From assembly GCA_009760855.2 (NCBI GenBank), contig WPIO01000010.1, positions 2,383,001-2,447,000 of the forward strand: 64,000 nt of DNA, read 5' to 3'. The notes below the pieces were generated by a model, which searched no databases, had not been told where the DNA came from, and saw only the letters and a list, made by a program, of their open reading frames with translations. The position numbers and the translations under genes are program-made. The DNA comes from Cristatella mucedo. Taxonomy: Eukaryota > Bryozoa > Phylactolaemata > Cristatellidae. Positions 23,263 through 33,698 of the stretch are shown in pieces. Within the stretch, counting starts at the first letter, position 1, and each line of letters opens with the position of its first letter.

Positions 23263-23844
23263 GGTATCAAACTTTGCGGCGATGTAGCTCGACAAAGCGC
23301 GACCGCGATGCCGTGAAATTTTAAAGGAAAACTCGAGCAACAAAAGTAGTGCGTAACCTGCCATTCTTATTGGAGCTTCGCTGAGCGCTAACTCAGCTCG
23401 TGCAAAAGTCTGGTAACACGGTCCACGGTAGGTTGAAAAATTCCACGCTTCAGCTCGAAAAACTGTAAGCGTACAGCCGCGAAATCTAAAAGTCACGCTC
23501 TGCAGCCCTAGCGCGTAGTCACTGCAGGAGCTGTGCGCCGTTTCTCTCTGGCACGTCGCTTTCGATTGCAGTGGTTGGCAGGGAATCGCAGCACGTCTCG
23601 AGACCCTCCGTATTGCGGCCATCCCCTGCCGTTCGCACGCTCGTTCATTCTTTTGGCTACTCGCCGCTGCTTGACAGCAGGAGCGCACGTCCTTCCTCCT
23701 GACAGCGCCGCGTCGAGAACTGACGCGCTTGCAGCTTTCGCTCGTAACTTTCGCTGAGAAGCAGCAAGTCTTCACCCTGCCTTCTTCTCAGGCGTCGAGA
23801 ATAGTCGGTCAGCTACAGCCTGACTTTTAGGCGCAGCTCGGTGA

Positions 23845-24032
23845 GCCGTGATGGCTCACTAGGTAACGCAGTTGCTTTCACGATTTCCGGTCCCGAGGTT
23901 GTGGGTTCGAATCCTGCGATGGGCGATCCTTTATCGACGCTGCAAGCCATGGTGATAGCCGTAAAGGCTCTCCTTTCGCTAGACAAAAGAGGCTTTTTTT
24001 AAGTCAGCTAGTATTATTATTATTATTATTGC
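23845..24032 (+). mobile_element. SINE family 2: second tRNA-derived SINE, best copy, with TTA/ATT tail
   Basis: The head GATGGCTCACTAGGTAACGC (A-box-like) is followed by GTGGGTTCGAATCCTGCGAT, a canonical B box. The unrelated body is GGCGATCCTTTATCGACGCT, GGTGATAGCCGTAAAGGCTC and AAGTCAGCTAG, and the tail is (TTA)n to about 24,030. The body differs from family 1. The (ATT)-type tail is like that of LINE A. Confidence 0.78.
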
Positions 24033-24599
24033 TAATTCAAGCTTCGCGCTTTTGTAGCGTACGCGGCTCGCTGTGCGAGGGCTTCCACGCTGGCGCCTAG
24101 GACAGCAAAAATTCAGCTCGCCAGCGGCAGGAATGAGTGACCGGTGCGACGCGCTTCCATCACTAATCCTCGGGGCTTACTTGGCTCGCTGCCGCTGCAC
24201 CTTGAGCCGCCGCGCCGATTTACGGTATGAGAAGGAGATGAGTCAGCGTCAGCATTTCGCAGGTCTCAGACCGCTGAACTCACTTGCACGGTTAATACGC
24301 AGCGATGCTGCTGTCCTATCGAGAGCTGCCGGCTCTGTCCTTCGGCGGTACTTCTACGATTCATTTTACCTCAACTGTCCTTGTAATACGCTATGCTTTT
24401 CACTTTCATTTCGCTGGACGAGATGGATGTGGTTAGCTGCGCCGATAAACTACGAAAACCGATTGAACTTTTGGAATGCTTTTTGTAAAATCTCCAGAAT
24501 AGTATTTTGCGGATTTATAAGCAGAACGGCTGCCCGCGAATCTGAGGAATCGGGCGTGCAGCGGCCTCGCGGTAAAAAGAGATGCATCGCTGCAAAGTT

Positions 24600-25170
24600 G
24601 GTCTTCAAGGCTGCAAGGCTGGTCTTCAAGTCCAAGCGGTTTGAGCACGTGTCACCTTTGCTGAAAGAGCTAGGATGGTTGCCGGTTGAGCAAAGGATAC
24701 AGAGCAAAGTTCTTACGCTGACCCACAAGGCCGGCCATGGCTTGGCTCCTTCATACCTAGCTGAACTGCTGCATCAGTTTCAGCCGGTTCGCGCCCTCAG
24801 GTCCTGTGTGGACAATAAATTTGCTGTCCTATTCCTCCGCTTAAAGACCGTTGGCGATAGAAGCTTTAGCTCTGCAGATCCTAGACTGTGGAACTCGCTT
24901 CCACAATTCTTACGCAACGACATCTACTCTCCAACTGCCGACTATGGCACATCTTTTTCAGCGGTCCTGAACTGCTACTTCTATGCTACTGACTACCTCA
25001 ACTGCTCTCCTAACTCTGCTATGCTTCCCACTTTCTCTTTTTTGCGTGAGACGAAGTCTGTTGGGTACCGAATGCGTACCGAAAGCCGCTTAGGCTGTGA
25101 GTGCGCTATACAAAACTCTCCTGCGTAACACCCACATGGTCTTTATGACTTTGTGGAGTTACTGACGGAG
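24600..25170 (+). mobile_element. LINE family B, 5'-truncated 3' copy
   Basis: From about 24,600 the sequence matches the 40,425-40,985 part of the family B copy almost base for base, including VSPLLKELGWLPVEQRIQSK, GDRSFSSADPRLWNSLPQF and the shared 3'UTR with the tail start GGAGATACA near 25,165. A short local duplication of GCTGCAAGGCTGGTCTTCAAG lies at its 5' end. The long frame starting at 24,073 is a chance fusion of GC-rich upstream DNA with this LINE. High similarity implies a recent insertion. Confidence 0.85.
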
Positions 25171-25384
25171 ATACATCGCGGCGAGATTGCCGAAGCTGGG
25201 ATGTGGCCACTTTGCGAAAGTAAAGTAAGGAAACTGTGCTTGTAGGACCTCTGGCACCAACACGCTCAGCTATCCAAGTAAATTCTCTCCAAATGTGGAA
25301 GAAATTGCATCTTCTGCAGATTTGCTAATGATAGGATAAAATAGGCTAATTAAAGACAGTTCCACCAATTTTGGTCTCGCCCAT

Positions 25385-25600
25385 TCACTCTAGTTTCTTG
25401 AAAAATTGCTGGTAACCGGTCCATCCGTAGTCCCGTAAATACTGTAGCATCCGACGAGCTACAAAGAACTGCATCGCCGCCCCGACAAAACGACGATTAG
25501 CTACTAAGACCGCTTTGGTAGTGCGACCCGAACCAAAGCCGACAGGAATCACGTGACCTGTGCCGTTTTTTGAAGGGCGCATGCGGAATACCAGTGGCAT
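25385..25600 (-). CDS. Small basic 71-residue ORF of unknown function
   Basis: ATG at 25,600, stop TAG at 25,385-25,387. The product begins MPLVFRMRPSKNGTGHVIPV and ends RDYGWTGYQQFFKKLE. It has balanced composition, alternating hydrophobic/basic residues, Gly-rich GFGSGRTTK and an aromatic C-terminus. It reads more like a real small protein (for example an organelle-targeted or ribosome-associated one) than the Ser/Arg-rich chance frames nearby. I do not recognise the family. It could be a complete single-exon gene, a last exon, or chance. No further exon was recognised on either side. Confidence 0.35.
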   Translation of the reverse strand: MPLVFRMRPSKNGTGHVIPVGFGSGRTTKAVLVANRRFVGAAMQFFVARRMLQYLRDYGWTGYQQFFKKLE

Positions 25601-26209
25601 CGCATAGTTGAAAATAGCAGTGAGACAGCCAGTTACTTAACGGTTATATTCTTCATAGATATTTTCTCCGATGCAGTTTGCTGATAAAAGTCAGCAGACG
25701 TGCGTCCGGTTGACCATCGAGGTGAGAGAAGCAAGCAGCACAAGTTGTCGCTCGTTTTTAACTATCCCCTGGCTATAGACACAAAGTTTCCCGAGTTAGC
25801 GAACCTTAATGTAGTGCTTTGAGTTCTTGGGTCCAACCACGACGATCCAGTAGCGTCTACTCACGTTCGCTTGGTGTTGACCACTAGTCCCTCTGTAGCA
25901 TGGTGCCTTCGGTGTTTTTTTATCGACCGTCGCGATGCAGAAGTGGCCATTTAGGTCAGACTTGCCGCGCTTGCCATCAAAAGATTAAGTAACTTTAGCT
26001 GCATCGGGATCGCAGCAGTGTAAATGCGGTGCCTTAGTTGGCCAGCACTGATAGACAGTAAACATTACGAAATGGATACGTAGTGATGTGATTCAGTGTG
26101 GCACTATGAGCCCTTTTGCTTTGTCTATCGTGCTGTTCGTTTTTGAGCTTTTTTAACTTTATTAGCCAACGCTCAAAGCTGTTCTCTAGCGTAACCACCC
26201 GAAGACGAG

Positions 26210-26362
26210 GGCCCTGGCTGGTCCCAGAGGCTAAAGTGCTCACCTTTGACGACCAAGGTCAAGGTGAATGCATTCGATGACCGTGGTCGTGGGCTCGAGC
26301 CCTTCGGCATATGTGAAGCGCCTGGATTGGGATTAAGTTCTCTTAGGGCACTATGCGAATAC
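26210..26362 (+). mobile_element. SINE family 1 copy with small internal insertion
   Basis: The head GGCTGGTCCCAGAGGCTAAA matches the A-box region. GACCAAGGTC and GACCGTGGTC flank an extra segment of about 25 bp also present in the 18.66 kb copy. Then come GGGCTCGAGCCC and the tail with AAGTTCTCTTAGGGCAC. Confidence 0.7.
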
Positions 26363-27537
26363 TGTTTTCACATTAAATTATGGCTAAGGCTCGATAGCCG
26401 AGGGGCTTGGCTATAGCTACTTACAGCCCTGACGATTCCTGACCGTTCCTCTCATAACACGTGAGATCTCAATCCAAGATCTTCTCATATGACGATCAAC
26501 GTCAAACAATGCGGATTGCAAGTGAGTGTTTGTAGCGTGGGTCGGTTCAAAACGTAATTACCTTCAAAAGATTATGAAATATTATTCTCAGAATCAGCAT
26601 TCTCAATTCCATTTCCAGATTTGGCCCGGCTTGGCACTGGATTGACTGCTTTGCTCACAAATCACCTGAGTCCATAGACAGTTAAGAAAGCAAAGGTGGC
26701 TGCTGCGGTGAAGAGGTAATTCCAATGGTGGCTTGGGGTCTTTGCTCTTCGACCTCTTGCTTCGTGCCTCCAGAATGAGTCTTTCGTATTTGTCGAATAT
26801 AAATCGCTGAGCCTTTCTGCTTTGACGCTCTTAATTGATCGTGAGCAGACCCGCCCGGTAGCTGATTCCACTGGGGATCTGTTTAAATTGCTACTTGGTC
26901 TGCCGGTAGCGCTACGACGCTCGTAGACTGGCCGAGGTAAGTCGGCTTCTGAGGGAGAGCTGTAGTTTAGCTTTGTCTGAGCCAGCCAATCTTAGCGGAG
27001 CATGCGGACCCAGTATGGCTACTTGGAGGCGCCGTGCACGGATGAGGTTATCGAAGAAATTGGTTTTGACAGAGATCGAATCCACGGGTGTAGACAGGCA
27101 GAGAGGAGCAGGTACTTTCTTAATAACCACACCGCTTGTACCGACGGCTCAACTTTTACCAAGACCACAGTGGTCTAAATCTTGGTTCAAATAAATGCAA
27201 ATTTCTTCACCTAAATGACGATAGGGTTTGACTTTCCGCATAGGTAACAAACTCCCCGCCGTCGTATGAATTGCTGTCGGAACATTCTAACGGGCATGCA
27301 AATAATTAATAGGAATCATAGACATTGAGTGTCGAAATAGATCAGGTGATATGACTCTTGATTCACGTTTTATTGGAGGTCGCAGTTCAAATTCCGGGGA
27401 CAGTACTGCAGCATCTACTTTCTTGTGGGCAGAACTTCGACATCTTTCTAGGGAGGCTTGGTGTTACAGTAGTGATATCACCACTTGACTTTTGACATGT
27501 TGATCAGAAGACCTGGCCGTCGTAGTTGCTTTCGCCC

Positions 27538-27606
27538 TGAGATGATCGCTACTTATGATCGCCTGAGACAATCGCTACTTATGATCGCCTGAGATGATCG
27601 CTACTC
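27538..27606 (+). repeat. 26-bp tandem repeat, about 2.6 units
   Basis: The unit GATGATCGCTACTTATGATC plus GCCTGA recurs at 27,541, 27,567 (GACAATCGC variant) and 27,593 (partial). Not obviously related to other repeats here. Confidence 0.85.
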
Positions 27607-28924
27607 ACCCCCTGCGACACGAGCTGAGGATCCGACTCAAATGGTTCTCATCATGCCGCGAAGACTACTACAATGTTGCTCTTCCGGGACTTATTTCCAA
27701 ATAATTCTATCAAGCCTCAGAGCAATAGATATGTAGCTATGGCAGATACGTTAGTTTTTAAATCCAAGAAAGTCAGCCAAATGTTTCCTTGCTAGAGAGC
27801 CAGCAGTTGAACAGGCGATTTCATAAACAATGTATCTCGGTGACCAATTTGGCCCTCCACGAACCCGGTCATACTTACCTAACTAAAATGGTGCAGCAGT
27901 TTAAGCTATCCTGCGTGCCCACATCCTTTCAGTACAACATAAAATAGCTATCCCATTTTCACATGAGACCGTCGACGACTAAACCTGTTTGCAAAGCAGG
28001 TTCCAGAATTCGCAGCTCACTTACGCGGTTCTTACAGCGATGCTGTGTTATCGCGAGCTGCCGACTCTGCTAGTATATATGGGGTATCTATGTCGCCTAC
28101 TTAAGGGCAGATCTTACTCTGAATGCCTTCCTAATGACTCGGTTCAATAAGCAGTGACATTCCCTCTGGAGGAAAATAAAAACGACATGAGGCATGAAGA
28201 AAAAGCCAATTGAAACTGCTCCAGCCATGTGCGTCTAGGGCGCATAAGGTTGCAGTCAACCCTGTCTGTAAATGCCACTTGGAGGAGCCTCACAAAATGA
28301 AATTTTAACACTTACGAAGTAACAGTGATATTCACTACGATACAAAACTTACGTTTCACGGGCTCCACTCGCTAGTCGGCGACTACACGGTGGGCTTATA
28401 TAGGTGCTGAGCTTTCTACCTTACCTTCAATCTGTTTATTTGACTTGTCGACGGTAGCTTCCAAATTACTTGAAGAATCGCCCGGCCCGACATCCAAATT
28501 GCTATCGCTGAGTACATACACATTTCTGCTAAGCCCTTCTAAACGGCGCCAGGTAGCCCTTAGCCAATACGTACCCAATCGGAATCATACCCAACAACAA
28601 CCCCGACCTTACGCGTTGACCGGTGCCTTAGTAACAACGCTTCGCTAGCTAAGACCAGCTTCGTTGGCTGAATTGAGAAGCAACCACCCTCTCGTTCCGG
28701 AGAGGCCAGTTAGCTGCATAGCAGGCAGCAGGTTGGACGTAGTTTTGAACATCAAACACGGGTATTATGAGCTGCAGATAGTAAGCAACCTTGGGCCAAA
28801 ACCGCCGGACATGGGGCGCCGCCCCTATTAAGTTGTGGTTGTTAATTGTAATCTTCAGTGTATAGCTTCCTCAAACTCAGATCAGTAGACGGCAAGTAGT
28901 TTATTGATACGCCCCCTAGTTTTA

Positions 28925-29190
28925 TTCGTTTTGTATTGTATCTTCGTCTGTAACTCCACAAAGCCATAAATACTAGTGGGTGTTACGCAGGAGATTTTTG
29001 TATCCTAAGCGGGTTTTGATACGCATTCGGTAGCCAAACGACTTCATCTCACGAAACAAAGAGAAAGTGGGAAGCATAGCAGAGTCAGGAGGGCAGTTGA
29101 GGTAGCGAGTAGCATGGAAGTAGCAGCAGCTAAGGACTGCTGGAAAGGATGTGCCACAGTCGGCAGCATGAGAGTAGTTGTAATTGGCGT
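28925..29190 (-). mobile_element. LINE family B 3' end, reverse orientation
   Basis: Reading the minus strand from 29,190 gives the family B terminal coding region and 3'UTR (the tract with GGGTACCGAATGCG-like and CCACA..TTTATGGCTTTGTGG words). It ends in a GATACAATACAA tail at 28,925-28,945. About 265 bp remain, moderately diverged. Confidence 0.75.
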
Positions 29191-29899
29191 TTGATCACCT
29201 TAGTGCCTAATCGTTCAGTTTGAACAGTAATCGGGAACATACTTCTAATTGGTTAAATGAAAGCCTATGCTTAGTCAATTAGTGACAGTACTCGCATAAA
29301 GAATTCGGTGGTATGGCAGTCGTTAAGGAAAAACCTAGACCTGCTTGGTTGAGCAAGGATGGAAGGAACAGCTTGCTCGAACGCTTTAATAAAATGCAGG
29401 AGGCACCTAGGAGGCTAGAGTGGTCAATATAGCAGCCTGCACTTTTTCTGATTATGAGTCTGCCGCGAATGTTTACCGCTAATCGATTCTGGGTTAGGTG
29501 ACATAAAGATATTCAGCAATTGCTCTGAATGTAACTCAACCAGAACCATCTAAAGAGCAACTGAATCAAAGCATTTGTGACACGTGACGTCTCTAAGAAG
29601 TTCTTCCCGGATGGCCACGAAAGGAGCCTGTTTACTTAGGATCTGTTTGCTACTTTTACTCATCGTGGAAGAAATATGAACTCGTGAAGACCTGTCGACT
29701 CACCTGGAGTCGCTCACCAATCGTATCATTCTTCGGTGATGAATCAGGTACTTACTTTTTCACACAATTGTTCTTTAAAGATTATTGGGTGATTGATGCA
29801 TCTCGACACGCCCTAGCATACGTGGAGTCCATGCAAGCGTTGAGTCAGAACGTACGACCATCTGAAATATATTTTCCAAGGTTTCTGTAGGTGAAGTGG

Positions 29900-30480
29900 T
29901 TGCCATAATTATTTCCATTAAAAAGAGCTCATGTGCAGATCCTATGCCAACCTATTTTTAATCTTCACTGGAAGAAAAACTTATCGCAAGCATAACTAAG
30001 GTTTTTAATGGCTCATTGGATAAAGGATTTATTCCGCATTCTATCAAATCGGCCATCATTCGCCCCACACTTAAAAAAGCCAGGATTGGATTTAGAGATC
30101 CTAGCAAACTACCACACAGCCTCCTTTCTCATTATTCTATTCTCGAAGAGTCTCGCTAAGTAGCTTCTAGCTTACATTGACAACAATTCTTACCAGATAA
30201 AAATGCGATATCACTCCACTGAAACTGCTCTCCTCCGTTTGACGAATGGCATTCTGGGCAACAAGGATGACTGTCACACCACTGCCCTTATCCTGCTTGA
30301 TCTACCGGCCACACTTGACACTATTGATAACAGTATCGTACTTAAAACTATCGAGAATCTTACTTAATCAATCATTGACAGTCCGCGTCGTTTGGTGGTA
30401 AAGTTTCATTCAGTATGTCCTTTACCCGTGCGGCTCCACTAGGGTCCGCTTTCGGCCCTTTGCTCTGTTCCCCATTTCTA
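29900..30480 (+). mobile_element. Decayed LINE fragment, RT N-terminal part
   Basis: The translated plus strand shows IKSAIIRPTLKKA near 30036-30080 and, further on, HSTETALL-like and TLDTIDN-like remnants. These correspond to the RT motif region (FKSAIVRPILKKPGLD and HSTETALLRVNND) of the family B copy at 38-41 kb. Frameshifts and stops are frequent. Its 3' half is missing; the next feature is a SINE. Confidence 0.6.
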
Positions 30481-30509
30481 AGGAGCCTATCGGAAGGTGA
30501 TACGAGCCC

Positions 30510-30612
30510 ATTGAGTTGGCTATGGTTTGGCCCGGGGGCCACCGTGCTTGCCAGATTGAGGTCGTGAGTTCGAGCCCTGAGGTATATGTGAAGCGCCTTA
30601 ATAAGGTTTAGT
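30510..30612 (+). mobile_element. SINE family 1 fragment
   Basis: A degenerate head (GGTTTGGCCCGGGGGCCACC) is followed by GGTCGTGAGTTCGAGCCCTG (B box) and ATATGTGAAGCGCCTTAATA. It is truncated in the tail where it meets a reverse LINE A 3' end. Confidence 0.65.
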
Positions 30613-30700
30613 TAATAATAATAATACACTAGATAAAGTGCCCTCAGAGAACTCAATCGCTTTCTAGGCGCTTTAAACTTGCATCAAAGGAAACACATTT
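30600..30700 (-). mobile_element. LINE family A 3'UTR end, reverse orientation
   Basis: TAATAATAATA tail (30,613-30,626), then GTGCCCTCAGAGAACTCAAT and the second hairpin arm AGGCGCTTTAAA. It abuts a plus-strand SINE fragment (about 30,510-30,610), so the two elements meet at their tails. Confidence 0.6.
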
Positions 30701-30783
30701 TACAAATGAATTATGGGTTAGTTTGAATTGAATCATTTAGGCAAATTAGAAATAACCTAATATAGCTAGCTTAGGATATATAT

Positions 30784-30920
30784 ATATATACAATTCATTT
30801 ATATAGCGCCCCAAGAGAACTTAATCTCCATTCAGGCGCTTCCCATATGCCTCGGGGCTCGAGCGCACGACCTCAGTCGGGGCGAGCACCTTAACCGCTA
30901 GACCAAACCAGCTGGGCGAA
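30784..30920 (-). mobile_element. SINE family 1 copy, reverse orientation
   Basis: The reverse complement matches the 59.8 kb copy along its full length: A-box-like TGGTCTAGCGG (about 30,907-30,897), the CTCGAGCCCC block, then the GAAGCGCCTGAATGGAGATT tail region. A (TA)n stretch at 30,776-30,790 forms the 3' end. Confidence 0.78.
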
Positions 30921-31869
30921 GATGCCTTGGCAAAAATAGTTCAAGTACATTAGTATATACAATATACAATACATTAGTACGTAGTAATTCGTATTCGTCG
31001 ACCAGTTTCAATGGATAACGGCAAGGTCAAGTAGTTTAAAAAGGAAGTTCAAGGTTAAGGTCAGCATATACTCGACCGGGCACGTAAAGAACTAAGTGGA
31101 CTAAGTTCTAACACTTTTTTAAACAGTTTTTAAATGCCCAGTCAGTGGATGTGGTGACTAGGGTCTGTGGTCACTAGGTGTAGGCATAAGGTTCATGACC
31201 TGGGTCATCAAATGCATTCGCCTTTGTCGTTCAAGTCGAGCACCTTGATTATTAATTAGGCCAAGCCAGGGCTGCTTAAGCAGGCTTAAAATAAAATAGG
31301 CATGGATGAAATGGATGGCCCGAATAAACAGACATAACTGTCGACTTGATGAATAACAACAAATTAAGGTCAGCAAAGGCTCACTTGACTGCAGGCTTTA
31401 ACATACCCAAACTTGGAACTTCGATAAAAAAGACAACTATATTTTGTCGCATAAATAATCACAGCTTAGTGGACATACAGTTGGCTGAGTCTCAAGCCTT
31501 TTTACTTACAATCCTGGTTTTGAAAAGGCAGCTAATACACATTTACCACACGAAGCCAACCAAGTCAACGCTCCCAGGTCCTTGAGGGGATTTAGCTGAT
31601 CGCTCCTCTAGCTTATTTTGTCAGAAAGATAAGACACGATCAGCTAGTTTCACAGTAAGGCAGCAACATCCATTCTGGACTCCTGTCCCTCAATAACAAC
31701 CCCACAGGACTCGTCCCTCAATTCCGTGGAGCACCTTAACGTATAAAAGGCCACGAATGACCTAGTCCGGAAATTCGTCTCCCGGTCAAAGAAGACGTTT
31801 CGCTTCCAAAAAGGCTGTTAGTCCACTAACTCAGAATGCAACACTAGACCAGGATAACTTAAGCAACTT

Positions 31870-33460
31870 TCAACAACAACTTCCAACATCTCCCAATCTG
31901 GGCTTTCACTTTAAGCAGGTGACACTCAGCTGTACGTTTGCTTTGATCCCTACCAGCCATCGAGCACGTCGAATTCTATTAACTCCACGCTGCATGTATT
32001 GCTAACATGAGAACCTGGATAGCAGCCAACTTTCTCAAATTGAATGACCAACTTCAACAAAATACTAGCTATCGGCAAATTGGCTGCCAGCATATCTCTT
32101 TCCTAATATCCACGAAGCCTAGGTTTGCTGTTCTAAAGTAACCTTTCACTTTACATCAGCAGCTCCAGTCGTCTTTCTGCTATGCAACACTAAAATTCAT
32201 GCAAGCTTAGACCGCGATGCTACATCCAAATTAGTCCGTGCATTTTTGACATCCAGCCTCGTCATTTGTAACTACTTTGTCTACTGACCTGTGTAATCAA
32301 CACAAACTTGCTGCAGCTGTTTACTGTCGTGAGCAGGTGACACACTGCATCCAATATGCTTGTCGACCTGCACAAGTCTTTAATCAAGCCATTTGACCTC
32401 GGTCTGATCACTTTAATATTAATAATATTGCACTTGATAAAGCGCCCTCAGAGAACTTTCTCTTTCTAGGCGCTTTACATTTGCTGCAAAGTGATACGCA
32501 ATAGAATAGTAAGTAAAATCATGCTTGAAAAACAAACAAAATGAATAACATGGTTAGGGGTTACATGCACTGGGTCAGCATGCAAATGTGGTTAGTGGCA
32601 GCATGAACAGTGTCAGCACGCATAAGCACATCGAGGACTTTCGTATCTTTTCTCCAGTCCCAGCCTATTTACCAGATCTACTCCCCCACTTTGCCAGTAC
32701 CGTGTTTTTCTGAATACATCGTTTAGCTATACCTCAGAACCTCAAATACGAATTATACTGATCCTACCTTTAGTTCGTATAATAGATCATTGGCATAGCA
32801 CCCTTCTCTCCTAAGGCAATTTACATAAGCAGTGAAGCATGATCAACTGGTCAGTAGTAGCAGTCAACAAATACAACTTTTGTGGCAGCATGCAGTGTCA
32901 GCTTCGCAGAATCAGAGAACAAATCACATTGACCTACTAGATGGTGATAAAAAAGGTGCTGCTTCTTTGTTACGTCAATCGGGAGTGACTTGATGCTTTG
33001 GAAGCACACGGAGCTTTAAGTGTGGTTTCCCAGGGATTCGAGGTTCATACGAGGTATACAGAAATGACTTAACGCTCATGAAAAGCTTGCTAATAAGACT
33101 CACCAACTGCAACAACCTGATTAGGTCACTCGGGAATAGCACTAGCTGCAACAAGAGATACGCTGGCACAGCCGAATTTGGACGCTAAGCATTCTAGCTG
33201 GTTTGCCCGTGACCAGCAAGCTCCAAAAGCCTTTAACCCATTCAAGACTGACATTCACACTTTTTCGAAGAGATAAAAAAAAGCACCTTTTTATCACAGC
33301 ATTTAACGGGTCCTTGTAAGCTTGTATGCTGACACTGCATATAACTTTTATGCGTGTTGACATGCATGTTACCACTAGCCATTCAATGCTTCTTTTACAG
33401 CAAACTGTTAGGTGTCCAGTTAAGTTTTTTGTTCTCCGAGGGCACTGCACAACTAGCAGC
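31870..33460 (+). mobile_element. Heavily decayed LINE family A copy with internal reverse-oriented insertions
   Basis: Plus-strand pieces align with the 1-1128 copy: the YADD neighbourhood (31,890-31,990, with damage in the motif), the HDIAKI/TSRLDF region (about 32,170-32,290), the SLAPAYL region (32,650-32,700) and a C-terminal/3'UTR piece (33,200-33,455). They are interrupted by reverse-oriented LINE A 3'UTR at about 32,412-32,632 and again at about 32,780-32,905. The copy is nested and rearranged and certainly non-functional. Confidence 0.65.
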
Positions 33461-33698
33461 AAACTGTTGACCGAAATTAAATTTACCAGCTTCTAGAACG
33501 AGTCACTTCACAGTAGTGCAATTTAAAACATAAATTGCCAATGACTTGCCTAACTCGAATACAACCACAATAGAGTTAATCAGTATCTAGAACACATCCA
33601 GTCCAGCAATAAAACAATATGGTTGTCGTTTGAACATGTAATATGGCAGCTTGCACGAACAAACAGCTTTGCATGAACAAACGGCAGCCTCGTTTGCA

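Larger units (their letters stand above)
21402..24350. promoter_or_regulatory. GC/CpG-rich region upstream of the DNAJ start, probable promoter region plus unexplained GC-rich DNA
   Basis: Upstream of the ATG at 21401, base composition shifts from about 45% GC to clearly GC-rich with many CG dinucleotides, strongest at about 22,030-22,640. Long open frames on both strands here (for example 22043-22291 plus and 22149-22424 minus) are Arg/Ala/Pro-rich and look like composition artefacts rather than genes. No TATA box is evident within 100 bp of the ATG. The region also holds a (GT)n(GC)n tract at 22,980-23,045, a short tandem duplication at 23,190-23,260 and a SINE at 23,845-24,030. A divergent transcript toward the plus strand is possible but not supported by any recognisable exon. 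Confidence 0.4.
25601..28920. other. Intergenic stretch with one SINE and a tandem repeat, otherwise unassigned
   Basis: Contains the SINE at 26,210-26,362 and the 26-bp tandem repeat at 27,538-27,606. Short frames (26,662-26,871 and 26,912-27,130 minus) lack recognisable motifs. Low-identity, TAC/ACTG-rich sequence around 27,980-28,060 may be old LINE B debris (it has the CTCACTTACGCGG and ATGCTG..CGAGCTGCC words also seen at 24,280-24,330). Confidence 0.4.

Noticed and set aside
24073-25128. 351-residue plus-strand ORF
   Set aside because: Its second half is a family B LINE C-terminus; the first half is GC-rich DNA fused by chance.
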